Below are positions 1-9,073 of a stretch of DNA of 64,000 nucleotides, piece after piece (the stretch's first letter is position 1; each line of letters opens with the position of its first letter). The stretch is taken from contig JBOGLA010000031.1 of NCBI GenBank assembly GCA_050746185.1, forward strand, positions 84,866-148,865, written 5' to 3'. A program made the translations under genes and the position numbers. The notes below the pieces were generated by a model. It worked only from the letters and a program-made list of their open reading frames with translations. It had not been told where the DNA came from and ran no database searches. The stretch comes from PALSA-188 sp050746185 (lineage in GTDB: Bacteria; Acidobacteriota; Terriglobia; Terriglobales; Acidobacteriaceae).

Positions 1-1029
1 CATGATTGCTGAAAGCACTCGTTCGGCGCCTCGACCATCCACTAATTCCCGCGCATTGCGCGAAAAAGTTCTTCTGGTTTCCGGCGACGACAGCAACCAC
101 TCCAGCTTCGCAGCAATACCGTCTTCAGTAACCTCTTCCGCGCTGCCTAAGTGAACTGCGCATCGCCTCCGATTCAATTCCCGGGCAATAGGGAGCTGGT
201 TCGGTGCGAGATCAATCAGGATCGCCGGGAGCCCGAGCAGGCATATTTCCCAACAAGTCGAGCCGGCAGCAGTTATCGCGGCGTCAGCCCACGCCATGAG
301 TTCCGCCATATTCTGCGGATCTTGCAAAAGTTCGATTCCGGCAGATGACCGGCCAACCGCCCGTTTGAGTGCCTCGCCATGGGGGTTACTGCCTCCAACG
401 ACTACCTTTGATTTGCAACTGATTTTAACCGTACCCAGCGCCCGGATTACCTTCTCCGTAACGTTCCGCACGTCGCTGCCCCCCATCGTAACCAGGATTT
501 TAAGGCCCTCCCCCGGACCCTGGCGAGTCCAATCGCGCCACGGCTTAAACTCACGCCTTAACATGACATAGCGGGTTCCGAGCAAAAGCGAAATATTGGA
601 ATCTCGATCCATGTACATTTCTTCGTGCGCGCTTATGTTCTGATTCAGCACCACATCGGCTGTGTAGGGACCGCTCTCGCCAGTATCGTCTACCCATAGC
701 ACCTTGAGGCTGGTCTGCTTGAGCGCTCGCTGGTAGGCGCTATTAAACTGGTAGCCATCCACAACGACCCATTTTGCGGCGCGCTCGCAGGCCAGTTGCG
801 TTAGTTGGATCGCGTCCTGCTCGCTGCCGGGAGTGACTGCTAAGTTCGCCACCTCAACGTGCTCGGAAGAAAGATATGCACGAAGGGCGCCAGTGGACTG
901 CGCCATGGCGAAAATTACATTTCCGCCGCGATCCTGCCAGGCCTCCGCCAGAGCCAGACAGCGCATGACATGTCCAGTCCCCATTTCGACACTGGCATCA
1001 GCACGGATAATAAAGGTGTTAGCGGCCAT
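1..1029 (-). CDS. pseG: PseG-like UDP-sugar hydrolase (3' end outside window)
   Basis: Probable UDP-2,4-diacetamido-2,4,6-trideoxy-beta-L-altropyranose hydrolase, the step that strips UDP before condensation with phosphoenolpyruvate in pseudaminic acid synthesis. Reverse-strand translation from the ATG at 1029 begins MAANTFIIRADASVEMGTGH, followed by VMRCLALAEAW, which is the PseG signature (RADAS...GxGHVMRC). Later segments fit a GT-B-like fold: VVDGYQF, a VTMGGSD loop near residue 165, and ITAAGSTCWE with the family's A-G-S-T/C nucleotide-binding turn near residue 270. No stop is met before base 1 (343 codons), so the C-terminus is missing, but family lengths suggest little is lost unless a further domain is fused. 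It starts 27 bp after the upstream gene on the same strand and is the last visible gene of the operon. Confidence 0.85.
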   Translation of the reverse strand, partial: MAANTFIIRADASVEMGTGHVMRCLALAEAWQDRGGNVIFAMAQSTGALRAYLSSEHVEVANLAVTPGSEQDAIQLTQLACERAAKWVVVDGYQFNSAYQRALKQTSLKVLWVDDTGESGPYTADVVLNQNISAHEEMYMDRDSNISLLLGTRYVMLRREFKPWRDWTRQGPGEGLKILVTMGGSDVRNVTEKVIRALGTVKISCKSKVVVGGSNPHGEALKRAVGRSSAGIELLQDPQNMAELMAWADAAITAAGSTCWEICLLGLPAILIDLAPNQLPIARELNRRRCAVHLGSAEEVTEDGIAAKLEWLLSSPETRRTFSRNARELVDGRGAERVLSAIM

Positions 1030-1056
1030 CCCCTTCCGCAGACGCGGGCTCGATAT

Positions 1057-3105
1057 TCATCGTACCCGAAAAACAGGCTGACTCATCGGACCCTCGAGGA
1101 ACCGACCGGGATCTCTGTCATGCAACCAGTTGGCCAGCGTCTTGATCGCGTCGGCATAGACTTCAAGAGTTTGTTGGATTGCTGCCGCGTCATGCGCCGC
1201 CGTCATATTGTGAGTCGAAAGCAGAAGAATTCCACGCTTGATCGCTTCCTGCTGAAAAAGATTCTTTAACAGTAGGCTTTCGCCGCCATCAGTCTGGCGG
1301 AATTTCAAAAGCGACCATTGCGGACGACCCACCGCGGCTAATCGGTCGCGTAGCCCCGCTTCCTTGGCCATGGCATTTATACCGTCCTGCAGAACCCGTC
1401 CATTCGCTTCCATCTGAGCGATCGCATCCGTATGCTCCAGTACATCCAGCACCACCATTGCGGCAGCCATGGATGCGACCTCCCCGGCAAAAGTAAAGCT
1501 GAAGAAAATTTCCTCAAAAGTCTTCATTACCTCGGACCGCCCCACGACACAGGAGATTGGAAATCCGTTTCCCATGGCTTTGCCGAAGCACGCGAGGTCG
1601 GGAATGACCCCAAAGAGCTTTTGCGCGCCACCTATCCCGAAATGGAAACCGCTGCAGATTTCGTCGAAGATGAGGAGCGCACCATGCTTGTGAGCCAACT
1701 CCTTAACGTCGCGAAGGAAGCTAGGGGTTGGTTCCTCAAAGTTCACAGGCTCCAAGATTACCGCCGCAAATTGGCTGGGATATTGTTCGAACAGCCTCTC
1801 GAGGCTTGGCAAATCGTTATACCGAAATGGATGAGTAAGCGCGCGGACTGCCGCCGGCACCCCTGCATTCCTCGTCGTCGTACCAATGTACCAATCCTGC
1901 CATCCGTGATATCCGCAGCAGGCAATCTGGTTGCGGCCTGTAAATGCGCGAGCGGCACGGACGGCACCACTCGTCGCATCTGATCCGTTCTTGCCAAACC
2001 TGACCATCTCAGCGCAGGGGATCAGCCTAACCAGGCGCTCGGCTAACTGGACTTCCAGCGGATGCGGCAACGAAAAGCTGTGCCCGTGCGCCAGCTGAGA
2101 GGTTACAGCGCAATTCACCCGATCATCCGCGTATCCCAAAATGTTGGGCAGAAGACCCTGCACGTAGTCAATGAATTCATTACCGTCTGCATCCCACACC
2201 CGGCATCCCTTCCCGTGTTCCAAAAAAATAGGCGCGACTCCCTGCACGTATTGGGTGTGCCCCTTGCTGAAGGTCTGTGAACAACCGGGAATTACTTTCC
2301 GGGATCTGTCAAGCCAAGCTTGTGATTGTGTAATGGGTCGACTGGCCACAAAATCGCCTGTGGCTTGATGATAGAGGCTGCGGTAGTAGCCCTCATTGCT
2401 AATCGTTTCGGTTTGTATAGCCAACAATTCGGGCCGGCTTTTTAATAGTTCAATAACTTCCTCATAGCCAAAAATCTGATTTCCGTTCATCAAACTGTAT
2501 ATCTCGCGGACGAACTTTAAATCGTTAGCATTGTCCACCGTCCAACGATAAGTCTGCGGCGCGAAAAACAATTCGCTTTCCACATTCGTCACTCGAAACC
2601 GGCCGCTACGAAGATACGGCGTAACATGTTCGCGGTCGGCAGGTTTCTTCGTCTCGCACCGCGCGCGTTCGAGTGCCTTAAAAGAAAACACTTCCGTGTC
2701 CAGCCCATCCGGGTAGGTATAGCGCAGAGCGTTGCTGACATAATCAAAATTTCCTTCAAGGAACCTGTTAATAACCTTTTCAACCACTGAGGGATCTATC
2801 AGCGGACAATCGGCTGTAACACGAACCACAATGTCAGCGCCATGTTCCTTGGCGGCATTGTAGTAGCGATCAAGCACATCCAGTTCGCTTCCGCGGAAAC
2901 AGGAAATGCGTTCTTTTCTACAGAACGCGAAAATCGGATCATCCGACGCATTAAGCGTCGTTGCAACCACGACTTTATCTACCGACGGCGCAGAGCGAAT
3001 GCGAGTGGCCACATGCCACAGCATGGGTCGCCCGGAAATCTCTGCCATGCTCTTGCCCGGAAGACGAGTCGAATTCATCCGAGCCTGCACAATAGCTAAA
3101 ATCAC
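1057..3105 (-). CDS. Fused SpsF/PseF-type cytidylyltransferase and class III aminotransferase
   Basis: Two enzymes in one 682-residue chain. Residues about 1-245 are an SpsF-type nucleotidyltransferase (AIVQARMNSTRLPGKSM at the N-terminus, RVTADCPLIDP further in), expected to make the CMP-activated sugar. Residues about 250-680 are a glutamate-1-semialdehyde-aminotransferase-like fold-type I PLP enzyme, with LLIFDEICSGF for the pyridine-contacting Asp and FGKAMGNGFPIS carrying the Schiff-base Lys. I choose the GTG start at 3105: it overlaps the upstream stop as GTGA, has a purine-rich AGGGGGAA just upstream, and places the conserved ILAIVQAR strand at the N-terminus. A longer reading from 3234 would run into the neighbouring gene. 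What the aminotransferase half acts on is not evident. Confidence 0.85.
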   Translation of the reverse strand: MILAIVQARMNSTRLPGKSMAEISGRPMLWHVATRIRSAPSVDKVVVATTLNASDDPIFAFCRKERISCFRGSELDVLDRYYNAAKEHGADIVVRVTADCPLIDPSVVEKVINRFLEGNFDYVSNALRYTYPDGLDTEVFSFKALERARCETKKPADREHVTPYLRSGRFRVTNVESELFFAPQTYRWTVDNANDLKFVREIYSLMNGNQIFGYEEVIELLKSRPELLAIQTETISNEGYYRSLYHQATGDFVASRPITQSQAWLDRSRKVIPGCSQTFSKGHTQYVQGVAPIFLEHGKGCRVWDADGNEFIDYVQGLLPNILGYADDRVNCAVTSQLAHGHSFSLPHPLEVQLAERLVRLIPCAEMVRFGKNGSDATSGAVRAARAFTGRNQIACCGYHGWQDWYIGTTTRNAGVPAAVRALTHPFRYNDLPSLERLFEQYPSQFAAVILEPVNFEEPTPSFLRDVKELAHKHGALLIFDEICSGFHFGIGGAQKLFGVIPDLACFGKAMGNGFPISCVVGRSEVMKTFEEIFFSFTFAGEVASMAAAMVVLDVLEHTDAIAQMEANGRVLQDGINAMAKEAGLRDRLAAVGRPQWSLLKFRQTDGGESLLLKNLFQQEAIKRGILLLSTHNMTAAHDAAAIQQTLEVYADAIKTLANWLHDRDPGRFLEGPMSQPVFRVR

Positions 3106-4109
3106 GGGAGCATTCCCCCTCCAATTGCAATCATCTTCTTTTCTTTCCCGGAAGCCTTCGCGGCAAAGACAATTTTCATTACCGAGATCGCCTCTGAAAT
3201 TGGGAGTGCCGTTTTCTGACCTGACTGGACACAATCCAGAAAATGTTGCATTTCGTCCACATACATCTGGTTCAGCTTCCAGTCGTCTGGCTGACTAAAA
3301 TTCGTCCACTGGGCAGGCCCGGCATCGTACCAACGTACTTGTTTCTCGCCAAACTCCCAAAAGATGGAGCCTGTCTCCCCGACAATCTGGCAGCCGCGTT
3401 GGTAAGTCCTTTGTACGTAATCGAGGTGGATCTCAGAAACCACACCGCTGGAATGCCGGCAAATCAAAGTTGCGACATCTTCGGTATCAATCACAAGAGA
3501 ACTCAGATGATCGGCGAGACAAAATACCTCGGTCACGTCCCCCAGGTACCAGCGTGCCAGGTCAATCTCATGAATACCATCAAGGATACATCCACCTCCA
3601 GTATCCTCGCGTGCAGCGTAGTTGTCGCGGTAATCAGCATTGGGACGCCATTCCGGCAGATAGAACCCGGCATGAATGCGGGCGAATAAAATTCGGCCGC
3701 AGGCATTTTGTTCAATCAACTCCTTCACTTTCGAAGGACCGGGATGAAACCGCATGTTACATCCAACTAATGAAACCAGCTTTTGCGAATCAACCAGATT
3801 ACAGAGTTGTGCCAAGCCTACTGTGGTGTGGGAAAGCGGCTTCTCCACAAAAACGTGACATCCGCGCTGCGCTATCTCGAGAGTCTGCTGCATATGCAAA
3901 TGGTTTGGGGTGCACACAACTGCAAAGTCGGGAAGCCATTCTAGTCCATCGGCCAGGCTTGTGAATGGAGTGGCCCCACACGCCGTTGCAAGTTCTCCCC
4001 GCCGTTTTTCATTGATTTCAATGAGGCCAAGTTCTTCTATCCCGAGGAGTTTCAGATTTTTCAAGTGGCGGAATCCGATCGAACCACCGCCGACTACGAT
4101 TGCTCTCAT
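3102..4109 (-). CDS. Gfo/Idh/MocA-family oxidoreductase
   Basis: NAD(P)-dependent sugar oxidoreductase, 335 residues, a normal length for the family. The N-terminal Rossmann fold shows VVGGGSIGFRHLKNL (residues 5-19). The diagnostic EKP motif is in HVFVEKPLSH, with the Lys expected to assist hydride transfer, and GCNMRFHPG begins the C-terminal alpha/beta domain. It lies 5 bp after pseC and shares a GTGA overlap with the fused cytidylyltransferase gene, so it is co-translated with sugar-nucleotide enzymes. Oxidoreductases of this family recur in nonulosonic acid and O-antigen clusters, but the substrate cannot be told from sequence. Confidence 0.85.
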   Translation of the reverse strand: MRAIVVGGGSIGFRHLKNLKLLGIEELGLIEINEKRRGELATACGATPFTSLADGLEWLPDFAVVCTPNHLHMQQTLEIAQRGCHVFVEKPLSHTTVGLAQLCNLVDSQKLVSLVGCNMRFHPGPSKVKELIEQNACGRILFARIHAGFYLPEWRPNADYRDNYAAREDTGGGCILDGIHEIDLARWYLGDVTEVFCLADHLSSLVIDTEDVATLICRHSSGVVSEIHLDYVQRTYQRGCQIVGETGSIFWEFGEKQVRWYDAGPAQWTNFSQPDDWKLNQMYVDEMQHFLDCVQSGQKTALPISEAISVMKIVFAAKASGKEKKMIAIGGGMLP

Positions 4110-4114
4110 GGCGC

Positions 4115-5332
4115 TTATTCTTCAACCAGCGTAGAGCGGAAAACCTTCTTCACGGCCACGACAACATCCTCCACGTCCTGATCACTCATGCCGTGGAACA
4201 TCGGCAGGCTGATCAGCCGTTCGTAAGCGCCCTCCGCCGTGGGATATTCTCCGCCTTTGTACCCGAACCGCTCCCGGTAATAGGGATGTAGATGAACCGG
4301 AATGTAATGGACATTCACTCCGATGTTTTCCGCTCGCAGCGCGCGAAAGATATCGTCTCGTCCGGCGCGAAGATATTCCAACTGCAAGCGCACCGGATAC
4401 AAATGCCATGCCGGCACGATTCCTTGGCTCACCCGCGGAGGCGTCAGCTGCGGCATGCCGGAAAATGCCGCGTTGTACTGTCTCGCAATTTCCCGCCTTC
4501 TTTCAAGATTAGATTCCAATTTTCGCAGCTGTTGAATTCCGAGCGCGCAGGCGATGTCGGTGAGGCGATAGTTAAATCCCAGTGAAACCATTTCATAAAA
4601 CCACTCACCGGCCTCCTGCCGGCGCCGGGCTTCCGTGCTGATGCCATGATTGCGAAACCGGCGGAGGCTTTCCGCGTATGCAGGATTGTCCGTGGTAACC
4701 ACGCCGCCTTCCCCGGTGGTCAAATGCTTCACCGGATGAAAGCTGAAGACAGTCATATGGGAAATACTTCCAACCTTTCGCCCCCTGTACTCCGCGCCCA
4801 AGGCGTGACAGGCGTCCTCGATGATGACTAATCCGTGCTGCTCGGCGAGATTCGAAATCGCATCCAGATCTGCGGGATGACCGGCATAATCCACGGGCAG
4901 AATTGCCTTCGTTCGAGGGGTAATTCGGCGGGTGCAGTCTTCCGGATCAATATTAAGCGTGTCCTTCAATACGTCGGCGAAAACCGGCGTCGCTCCCTGA
5001 TATAAGACGCAATTTGCCGTGGCGGCAAAGGTCAAGGGCGTAGTGATGGCTTCATCGCCAGATTTCAATCCGGCGGCGAAGGCCGCGCCATGGAGAGCCG
5101 CAGTGCCTGAACTGAAGCTGACAGCATATTTCGAGCCGACCCAGGCAGCGAACTTCTCTTCGAATTCGCCGACCTTCGGCCCGGTGGTCAACCAGTCTGA
5201 GCGGAGAACCTCAACCACCGCCTGAATATCAGATTCGTCAATGGACTGATGCCCGTAAGGCAGGAACGTCTTGCGGACTGGCGTTCCGCCATGAATGGCA
5301 AGCAGTTCTTTCTCCGCGGAAACTATGCTCAT
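4115..5332 (-). CDS. pseC: PseC-like UDP-4-keto-sugar aminotransferase
   Basis: DegT/DnrJ/EryC1-type PLP aminotransferase, 405 residues, expected to convert the PseB product (UDP-2-acetamido-2,6-dideoxy-L-arabino-hexos-4-ulose) to its 4-amino sugar. The N-terminal LPYGHQSIDESDI then VLRSDWLTTGP is typical of PseC. The PLP site is visible: SFSSGTAALH (72-81) for phosphate, EDACHALGA (172-180) with the ring-binding Asp, and SFHPVKHLTTGEGG with the predicted Schiff-base Lys202. The ATG at 5332 overlaps the pseB stop as ATGA, indicating translational coupling. ArnB-like aminotransferases for other sugars are the alternative, but the pseB neighbour supports PseC. Confidence 0.9.
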   Translation of the reverse strand: MSIVSAEKELLAIHGGTPVRKTFLPYGHQSIDESDIQAVVEVLRSDWLTTGPKVGEFEEKFAAWVGSKYAVSFSSGTAALHGAAFAAGLKSGDEAITTPLTFAATANCVLYQGATPVFADVLKDTLNIDPEDCTRRITPRTKAILPVDYAGHPADLDAISNLAEQHGLVIIEDACHALGAEYRGRKVGSISHMTVFSFHPVKHLTTGEGGVVTTDNPAYAESLRRFRNHGISTEARRRQEAGEWFYEMVSLGFNYRLTDIACALGIQQLRKLESNLERRREIARQYNAAFSGMPQLTPPRVSQGIVPAWHLYPVRLQLEYLRAGRDDIFRALRAENIGVNVHYIPVHLHPYYRERFGYKGGEYPTAEGAYERLISLPMFHGMSDQDVEDVVVAVKKVFRSTLVEE

Positions 5333-6366
5333 GACACCTTGGCTTGGTTGGCGACCAGCGATAAGCTGCTGTTTGAAGCAACTGTTTGCCCTCCGGCTTC
5401 TTCGATAAGTTCAAAAAGATCATCGCGCGTGAGCCATTGCGAGTTGCCGTCGCTGGTATAACGAAAGCCCTCCTGAAGCTGGCGGCTTTGCCTCCAGTTC
5501 CCTGTCTTCCACCACGAATGAGTTGGTTGCACGATATACATGTCATCGGTTTCGAGCGTGTTGCGCGATTCGTCCTCGGATAACAATACTTCGTGAAGTT
5601 TCTCTCCAGATCGAATTCCAATGCAGTTCAATTCGCATCCCGGAGCAACCGCCTCGGCGATGTCAATCAATTTCATGCTCGGAATTTTGGGCACAAAAAT
5701 TTCGCCGCCGTGCATTTGTTCAATGCAGCGAACCACAAACCGTGCTCCCCTTTCCAGCGTGATCCAAAAACGGGTCATCCGCGAATCTGTGATGGTAACT
5801 CTACCGGTCTTCCGTTGCTCCAGAAACATCGGGATAACGCTGCCCCGGCTGCCGACGACGTTGCCGTAGCGAGCGCAGCTGAAACGGGTTTCTTGTGCCC
5901 CCGCGTAGGCATTGGCTTGCACAAACATCTTTTCCGCGCACAATTTGGTGGCTCCGTATAAGTTGACCGGATTGACCGCCTTGTCAGTGCTGAGAGCGAG
6001 AATCCGCGCGACTCCTTGATTGATGGCGGCATCAATCACGTTCTTGCCGCCAATGACGTTCGTTTGAATGGCTTCGAAAGGATTGTATTCGCAGGCCGGG
6101 ACCTGCTTCAGGGCCGCTGTGTGCACCACAACCGTCACGTCGGATAAAGCGCGTTCCAACCGCTGCTGGTCTCGGACATCGCCAATAAAATACCTCATGC
6201 TCGGATGGTCGAATCCCGACGAGCGCATGTCATGTTGCTTAAGCTCGTCGCGACTGAAGACGATGAGTTTCTGCGGATGATATTCGCTCAGCATCAGCTC
6301 GCAGAACTTTTTGCCGAACGAGCCCGTGCCGCCCGTGACCAGCACAATCTGTTCGGACCAATTCAT
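5329..6366 (-). CDS. pseB: PseB, UDP-N-acetylglucosamine 4,6-dehydratase (inverting)
   Basis: Extended short-chain dehydrogenase/reductase of the PseB/FlaA1 group, 345 residues. It catalyses the first committed step from UDP-GlcNAc, C4 oxidation, C6 dehydration and C5 epimerisation. The glycine-rich NAD(P) loop TGGTGSFGK is at residues 11-19, and GDVRDQQRL binds the adenine side. The active-site segment STDKA (126-130) and the Y137xxxK141 pair in LYGATK are intact. First gene of the minus-strand operon. The start at 6366 is preceded by about 320 bp to the divergent wzc-like gene, so a shared regulatory region for polysaccharide genes is likely. Confidence 0.92.
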   Translation of the reverse strand: MNWSEQIVLVTGGTGSFGKKFCELMLSEYHPQKLIVFSRDELKQHDMRSSGFDHPSMRYFIGDVRDQQRLERALSDVTVVVHTAALKQVPACEYNPFEAIQTNVIGGKNVIDAAINQGVARILALSTDKAVNPVNLYGATKLCAEKMFVQANAYAGAQETRFSCARYGNVVGSRGSVIPMFLEQRKTGRVTITDSRMTRFWITLERGARFVVRCIEQMHGGEIFVPKIPSMKLIDIAEAVAPGCELNCIGIRSGEKLHEVLLSEDESRNTLETDDMYIVQPTHSWWKTGNWRQSRQLQEGFRYTSDGNSQWLTRDDLFELIEEAGGQTVASNSSLSLVANQAKVS

Positions 6367-6683
6367 GGCAAACCCTTCTGAACGGAATTTTAGAGGAGCA
6401 AAGCCGGCGCGGCCCTATAGGGAAAGCGTTCGGACCCGGATTCCGAATGGTAGTATAGCCGACGACTCGGGCTGTGGCCCGGCTTTTCGCCGAAGGGTTA
6501 GCATTTTTATTCGTCGCAAATAAGCCTATTTGCGGAATTGCCAGGGTGCTAGAATGTGGCCAACCCTTTCCGCTCGTAAATTGTCTTGCGGTACCGTCCG
6601 TTTGGGGAGCCGAGAAGGAAGCTGCCCCTATGAGTGACGGCAGGGTTCGCACTCAACCGCATGCGCTTTTTTGAGGAGCACAG

Positions 6684-9041
6684 ATGAGTCTGGGCCCGAT
6701 TGTTCAGGTGAATGGACACCTGGAACGCGAAGCCCATCCCGCCCTTCCAGTCCCTCTCAGTTCCCGCGTTGCTCCTTACAGTATTCCGCATTTTTCAATG
6801 CAGGACTCTTTGCTGCGTTCATACGCGAATGTGCTGGTGAAACGCAAGTGGGTGGTCCTCGGTTGTTTGGCGTTGATTTTCACGGCCGTACTGATAGCAA
6901 CTCTTCGGACCACTCCTATCTACGACGCTGTAGGAAGTATCGCAGTCAACAGAATCGATCCGGTCACACTGAATGTTAAAGACCCCGAGAATAACGGGTA
7001 CGATTACAGCGATCCAACCGACCTCGATACTGAGGTCCGTATCTTGCGCAGCGATTCACTTGCTTTGCAAGTCATCAGGCAATTAAATCTCGATAAACAA
7101 ATCGCCGATGGCGCGCCGGCTTCGTCGCTGGGGTTGACGACTGATAATCGGCTTGATTCTGACCAGACCTCCGAGGCGATCGCTTCTTTCAAGTCAAATT
7201 TGACCGTAATGCTCGAGCCCAATACCAGGGTCATTGATATTCATTACCGCAGTCCGGACAAATTTTTGGCGCCCAAAGTCGTCAATGCTCTGGCCAGCGC
7301 GTACGTTGAGCAAAATTTCAAAACCCGGTTCGAATCTACCGAACAAACTTCCGACTGGCTTTCAAAGCAACTTATAGATTTGCAGCTGAAAGTCGAGACC
7401 TCTCAGGAGAAGCTGGTCAGGTACCAAAGGGAGCACGACATTCTTGGCATTGACGAAAAACAAAACATAACGACTTCCAAGCTGGATGAACTGAACAAGG
7501 AGCTCACCGCTGCCGAATCGAGCCGAATGGAAAGGGAGTCTCTTTACAAACTCGTGCAATCGGGCGATTCGGATTCGATTGCCGCTGCGGCCAACATCGC
7601 TACCACCAGTTCCGGTTCCACGCTGCTGCAAAAATTACAAGAGCAGCATGCCGACCTGAAGATACAAATAGCGCAGCTTGGCGCGCAATTTGGGCCGTCC
7701 TATCCGAAATTGACCCAACTGGCAGACCAAATGAAAGAGGTGGAAGCGCAGATTGACCTGGAGAGAAAAAAAGTGGTGGAACGCCTGCGGGGAGACTACA
7801 TGGCTGCGCTGGCGCAAGAAAACTTGCTGCGGACTGCGCTCGATCAGCAAAAGAAAGATGCAAACCAGCTTAACGAGAGCGCGATTGAATACAACTTTCT
7901 GAAAAGAGATGCGGAAACGAACCGGACACTTTATGAGAACTTGTTGGAAAAATTGAAGGAGGCGGGCGTGACCGCCGGACTGCGATCAAACAACATCAGG
8001 CCCGTTGACGTCGCCCGAGTCCCGACGTCTCCGGTGGAACCGAACCTTCCCCGCAATCTCTCGTTCGCCCTGGCGCTTGGGCTGACGACTGGAATTGGAT
8101 TGGCGTTTGCCCTCGAAGGACTCGACAACACAGTTCGCACCGTCGAACAGGCTCGCGCAGTTTCGATGCTGCCGTCGCTTGGCATAATTCCTCTTGGCAC
8201 CGGAGGTTCGGCTTACACAAGTACCGGCAAACGGCTTGCCTTCGCCTCGGACAAGCAGTCCATGGAGCTGATCACGAAGTCGCGGCCACAGTCGGAGATG
8301 GCGGAAGCCTACCGGGCTCTGCGGACTTCCCTGCTCTTAACCTCGGTAGGGGCGCCACCGAAAATTATTCTTGTTACCAGCGCGCTTCCACGAGAAGGTA
8401 AAACGACCACCAGTATTAATTGTGCTATCGTGCTGGCACAAAAAGGCAGCCGCGTTCTGCTGATTGACGCCGATTTGCGTCGGCCAAGCGTTCATAAGAC
8501 ACTGGGCGTAAGCTCGAAGGCCGGACTTACCAACATATTAACCGGGAGCGCCAATCTTCAACAAGCTACGGCCCGGTCGCCGCTGGTGCCGGGCTTGTTT
8601 GTGCTGCCCGCGGGCACACCCCCGCCGAATCCCGCCGAACTTCTGTCTTCGGCGAGAATGGGCGAGATCCTTGCAGAATTACGCGACCAGTACGATCACG
8701 TAGTTATTGACACGCCGCCAACTCTTCCCGTGACGGATGCGGTCGTCATGGCCACCCGGGCGGATACTGTCATTCTTGTCGCCCGAGCCGGCAGCACAAC
8801 GAAGCACGCTCTCAGGCAGGCTCGCGATATTCTGATGCGGGTGAACGCGAGAGTCAGCGGCATCCTGTTAAACGCGGTAAATCTCGACTCTCCCGACCAC
8901 TATTCTTATTATGGCAGGATGGGAAAATCGGCCCGGGCTTATTATCACGAAAATTACGATGACGTTGACCCATCCTCAAACAACCAGGATTTGCACAACA
9001 ATAACGAAGTTATCTCGACCCTCACACCCGGCGGGTCGTAA
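6684..9041 (+). CDS. Wzc-like polysaccharide tyrosine autokinase
   Basis: Bacterial tyrosine kinase with chain-length determinant domain, 785 residues. It would span the inner membrane and control polymerisation and export of capsule or exopolysaccharide. A first membrane segment lies near residues 53-75 (WVVLGCLALIFTAVLIA), followed by a Wzz region and a long periplasmic coiled coil (about 220-440). A second membrane segment at about 455-478 precedes the cytoplasmic kinase. Kinase motifs are Walker A in SALPREGKTTTS (about 567), Walker A' in LLIDADLRRPS (about 591) and Walker B in HVVIDTPP (about 671). The C-terminal tail is tyrosine-rich (YSYYGRMG, AYYHENYDD), the usual autophosphorylation cluster. 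GAGGAGCAC precedes the ATG. Three same-strand genes follow closely. Confidence 0.92.
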   Translation: MSLGPIVQVNGHLEREAHPALPVPLSSRVAPYSIPHFSMQDSLLRSYANVLVKRKWVVLGCLALIFTAVLIATLRTTPIYDAVGSIAVNRIDPVTLNVKDPENNGYDYSDPTDLDTEVRILRSDSLALQVIRQLNLDKQIADGAPASSLGLTTDNRLDSDQTSEAIASFKSNLTVMLEPNTRVIDIHYRSPDKFLAPKVVNALASAYVEQNFKTRFESTEQTSDWLSKQLIDLQLKVETSQEKLVRYQREHDILGIDEKQNITTSKLDELNKELTAAESSRMERESLYKLVQSGDSDSIAAAANIATTSSGSTLLQKLQEQHADLKIQIAQLGAQFGPSYPKLTQLADQMKEVEAQIDLERKKVVERLRGDYMAALAQENLLRTALDQQKKDANQLNESAIEYNFLKRDAETNRTLYENLLEKLKEAGVTAGLRSNNIRPVDVARVPTSPVEPNLPRNLSFALALGLTTGIGLAFALEGLDNTVRTVEQARAVSMLPSLGIIPLGTGGSAYTSTGKRLAFASDKQSMELITKSRPQSEMAEAYRALRTSLLLTSVGAPPKIILVTSALPREGKTTTSINCAIVLAQKGSRVLLIDADLRRPSVHKTLGVSSKAGLTNILTGSANLQQATARSPLVPGLFVLPAGTPPPNPAELLSSARMGEILAELRDQYDHVVIDTPPTLPVTDAVVMATRADTVILVARAGSTTKHALRQARDILMRVNARVSGILLNAVNLDSPDHYSYYGRMGKSARAYYHENYDDVDPSSNNQDLHNNNEVISTLTPGGS

Positions 9042-9073
9042 GCTTCCTTTAGCAACTGCAACGGTAAGATGAA

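Noticed and set aside
3105..3234. N-terminal extension of the cytidylyltransferase fusion
   Set aside because: It overlaps the end of the oxidoreductase gene by about 130 bp and lacks conservation; the GTG at 3105 is a better start.
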